From Eucalyptus grandis (Eukaryota > Streptophyta > Magnoliopsida > Myrtales > Myrtaceae), in NCBI RefSeq assembly GCF_016545825.1, contig NC_052620.1, forward strand, positions 8,060,001-8,124,000: 64,000 nucleotides of DNA. The letters are read 5' to 3'. The position numbers were made by a program, and so were the translations under genes. Under the pieces are notes generated by a model that was not told the DNA's origin, did no database searches, and saw only the letters and a program-made list of their open reading frames with translations. Of the stretch, positions 61,082-64,000 are shown one piece after another (within the stretch, counting starts at the first letter, position 1; each line of letters starts with the position of its first letter).

Positions 61082-61945
61082 ATCCAACATTTTTTTAATA
61101 GCGTTCATTATTTTAATTTGACAGAGATTGAATGAGAAATTCAAAAATTGCAAACACAAAAGAGTAAATTTGAAGGAACATGTCATGTTTTCTTACACTT
61201 GTCAAATATTAGTGAGATTTCTTATAGTCTCAAACAGAGTTCGGAGTTCATGATATAGACTAGCTTGGAGTTCCTCGACAAAACAAGATTCAAAAAAAAA
61301 AATGAAAATCCAGAACAAGTACTCTTGAAGTACAACCAAAAGAAAAGGAAAGAACTAAATTCGCCATTGAAAATGTGAGAGATAACTCACAAGCCAATGA
61401 CATAGACCAAAAGAAATAACTCGCAGGCAATGCCTGTGAAAAGCGAAAAGAAACAAAAAAAAAATCACAACTTTAAGCCTGTGGGGGCGGCGGAGTGACG
61501 TTGGCAAGAAGAGGGGCATTCCATTGTCACTCACAGGAAGGTCAAAACTTATAAGTGAGAAACTTGAGAGTGAGAATTTTCTTCTTTCCCCTTTATTTTT
61601 GTTATTTTCATTATTTTTTCATATATTTATATTTTGACCCCTCAAGTATTGAAATTTTTTAAAATTGACCCCATGCGTGTCAGAATCGCGAGTCGGAATT
61701 TCGGACTCGCGTGTTGAGAAGAGTTGACCACATGTCAAATTTCTTGATAGTTGTTGACCGCGTGTCGAAATGTGTCGGAGTGTTGAACACGACACGAAGA
61801 CTTCCAGAGAGTATCGGTACTTCTTAGGTTATGAGTGGAGAGAGAGAGGTAGGCATCCGGCTCAAGACAAGGGAAAGGTCTTTTTCTTTATATTTCTCAA
61901 TAAATATATAAGATTTTTTTTTCTTGGTATATTTTTGAAGCTCAA
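61082..61945. other. Intergenic stretch, no gene seen
   Basis: AT-rich with short A runs; nothing recognised. Confidence 0.3.
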
Positions 61946-61947
61946 AT

Positions 61948-63462
61948 TAAAATTTAAGCTCCATTTGTTTTGCAAAAAAACATTCGAAAAGCATTTTCCT
62001 CATTTTCCAGCAATTTGTTAGTTTAGGAAAATGCTTTCCTAGTTAAAGGAGAGTCTATGCTAAAATTCATGAAAATGATTTCCTTTTTGATAATATTGAA
62101 AATGTGAAAAACATTTTCTAAAACATAACTAGTTATTGGCGTTTGGACTTAAAACTTTTTGCTTGGACACAAAAAACCCCGGCATTGGTAAATGGTTTCC
62201 CAACATTCAGGACTAGATCTCTAACACTTAAGCCTAAGCTGCCAAAGCCCACACCCGAGTTTATAGAGGCCAGGCCCAAAGCCCTAGTGTTTGTGTCCAA
62301 TACCTAGCACTCGAGCCCTAGCCAATAAAGGCAATGTTGGGGTCCTTAATGCTCGAGCTCTGGTCCCTAGCACTTAGGTTCGAGTCCATAAAGGCCGTGC
62401 ATGGGTTCTCGTGCTCGAGGCTAGTGGCCAGCCACAATAATGGTCGGCAATTGGCCCAATTGAGGAATGAGCTTGCTAATTTGGCAAGACTCAAGCTTTA
62501 TAGTCCTTGGGTGAGTTTGAGGCCTCATTGATCTCTGGCGAGGCTCAAACTCACCGGCCTTAGGTGAGCTCAACCTCTTTGGATCTGGTGAGGTTAGTAA
62601 GGCTCAAGCTTGCCTATAGCTAGTCATTGGCTGTCGTTGTGGCTAGCGACTAGCCAAAGAAGATGGAAAAGTAAAAAGAAAGAAAATTAATTAATTAATA
62701 AAAAAGGAAAAGGAAAAAATTTAAAATAATTAAAATTATGTTTTTAAAATTAAATTAAATTAAATTAAATTAAATTAAATATAGTAATGAATTATTAATA
62801 GAGTGCATGGAAGAAAATCAAATCAAATTTTCCATACCAAACGACAAAAATATTTTCTACTTCTTTTTAGGTTTTAGACAAACACGTAAAATATTATCAT
62901 TTTCCAAAAATATTTCTTTTTTGGCAAAAAAATTTGGAAAGTATTTTTGGCAAAAAGTTAATACCACGAAAAACCCTAAATTAGTACATTTATTATAAAT
63001 TTATCCAACACTAATTTTTTGACCATCAAAAAACCCAAATCGATACGCATGCAACAAATTTATTCTAAAAGGTTACAAAAATCATAAACTAGTACACTCC
63101 CCAAACTAATACATTTATAACAAATGTACCATCGGTGAAATTATATTTATACCATTAAAAATCACAAAACCGCTACAACTGTTGTAAAGGGAAAGTAGAA
63201 TCTTAAGCCGTTACACTAGTTGATTGGCACATGTCACCAACTCGGTAATTTAATAGTAATGTGACAAAAAAATTAATAGTAAAATTTTACAAAAACTAAC
63301 AAAGGGTAAATTTATTATAAGTATACCAATTTAGGATAAATTTGTTAAAGGCATATCAATTTGGGGTTTTTTGTGGTCAAAAAATTAATTTGGAGTAAAT
63401 TCGTCACAAATGAACCAATTTGGTTTTTCTATTATTAACCCTTTGGCGAAACAAACGAAATC
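61948..63462. mobile_element. Possible older TIR element with GC-rich core, containing a nested MITE
   Basis: Left border near CTCCATTTGTTTTGCAAAAA and right border near GGCGAAACAAACGAAAT are imperfect inverted copies. Arms share GGAAAATG/CATTTTCC words. A GC-richer core at about 62160-62660 ends with GACTAGCCAAAGAAG, similar to the core edge in the Harbinger MITE at 24740. TSD is not certain. Repeated TTAAA occurs at about 62748-62780. Confidence 0.45.
62955..63441. mobile_element. Small Mutator-like MITE (487 bp), sibling of 60559-61072
   Basis: Near-perfect 9-bp duplication TTTGGCAAA / TTTGGCGAA (62946-62954 and 63442-63450). Ends AGTTAATACCACGAAAAACC and the mirror of GGGTTAATAATAGAAAAACC. 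Interior words match the 60559 element. It sits inside the right arm of the element at 61948-63462. Confidence 0.78.
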
Positions 63463-63464
63463 TC

Positions 63465-64000
63465 AAATTCTCCCTAATGCTCCGGCTTAGGTTTATCGGC
63501 GTTTGAAAGTTTCAGGCCAATCCAAATTTTCAAAAAAAAATTTCAATTGAAGTTGGGTCATTATTCAAAGAGGGTGTCTAATGGATTTTGTCTCAAATAA
63601 ATGTATGAAATGACTAATTTATTTTCAAATAAGAGTATGAAATGAGGTCATTTGCTCAAAAAAAAATACTTAGAGTGATTTTTCACAATTAAAGACCTAA
63701 AGTGACCAATCTCAAATAAGGGCATGACCTCATTGACCGCCCAAATCTTTGACGAGCAATTTGCACATGCATCTCATGAGCTTATTGTGACAGCAAGGCG
63801 ACAACATCGGGCAATTTTGTTTGAAATTTTCTACTTTGACCCAATTTGAAAAAACCTTGAAGAAGCCCCTAATTGAAGCTAGGTTCTTCGAGGGTTCTTT
63901 TAAAGGTAATTTTCCTTATAATATCATCGACGTAGCTTCTCCTTTTCAATCATATCCATCATTCTTGGCTCCATGATGTTGGAGTCAAAATAAGCACACG
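63465..64000. other. Intergenic stretch to window end
   Basis: No gene or repeat border is seen; phrases such as AATAAGAGTATGAAATGA and its variants recur weakly at 63595-63725. Confidence 0.3.

Overview
This is a nuclear window from a flowering plant, probably a woody dicot; the species cannot be fixed from the sequence. The evidence is plant copia and gypsy retroelements with Met-tRNA primer sites, a caulimovirid insertion, remnants of L-ascorbate oxidase, BCD1 and a VIER-F-box/SKIP2-like F-box gene, and intron/exon junctions of plant type. I found no intact host gene. The window is a graveyard of pseudogenes and nested transposons, and many insertions can be delimited to the base from their target-site duplications (TSDs).

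Layout. 1-3720: broken endogenous pararetrovirus in two head-to-head pieces, with its promoter region. 4568-5758: long-TIR Mutator-like (MULE) element. 6560-10960: decayed BCD1 copy on the minus strand with 5' flank. 11027-14441: two decayed ascorbate-oxidase copies, minus strand. 12391-13241: hAT-type element. 16356-22230: decayed Ty1/copia element, plus strand, with a 243-bp LTR relic inside its reverse transcriptase. 23116-36695: second copia element, minus strand, split by a 6.8-kb solo-LTR-like unit (23368-30160, itself carrying a MULE that carries a Harbinger-type MITE) and by a Pack-MULE (33900-35036) holding an F-box gene fragment. 39038-45380: LTR element with only gag and protease, split by a 3.3-kb solo LTR. 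45560-51150: the second BCD1 copy, plus strand, an inverted duplicate of the one at 6.5-11 kb. 51.2-57 kb: a GC-rich degenerate repeat and a gypsy-like LTR region split by another solo LTR. 57-64 kb: simple repeats, one orphan exon-like block and two related small MULEs.

The parts do not form a pathway; they interact as hosts and inserts. The inverted BCD1 copies give natural empty sites for three insertions. Three large MULEs share subterminal CACTTAAGT and AAACGACGNCGTTTT-type words. Several otherwise different TIR elements carry a similar GC-rich core bordered by polypyrimidine and polypurine tracts, which is the most unusual pattern in the window.
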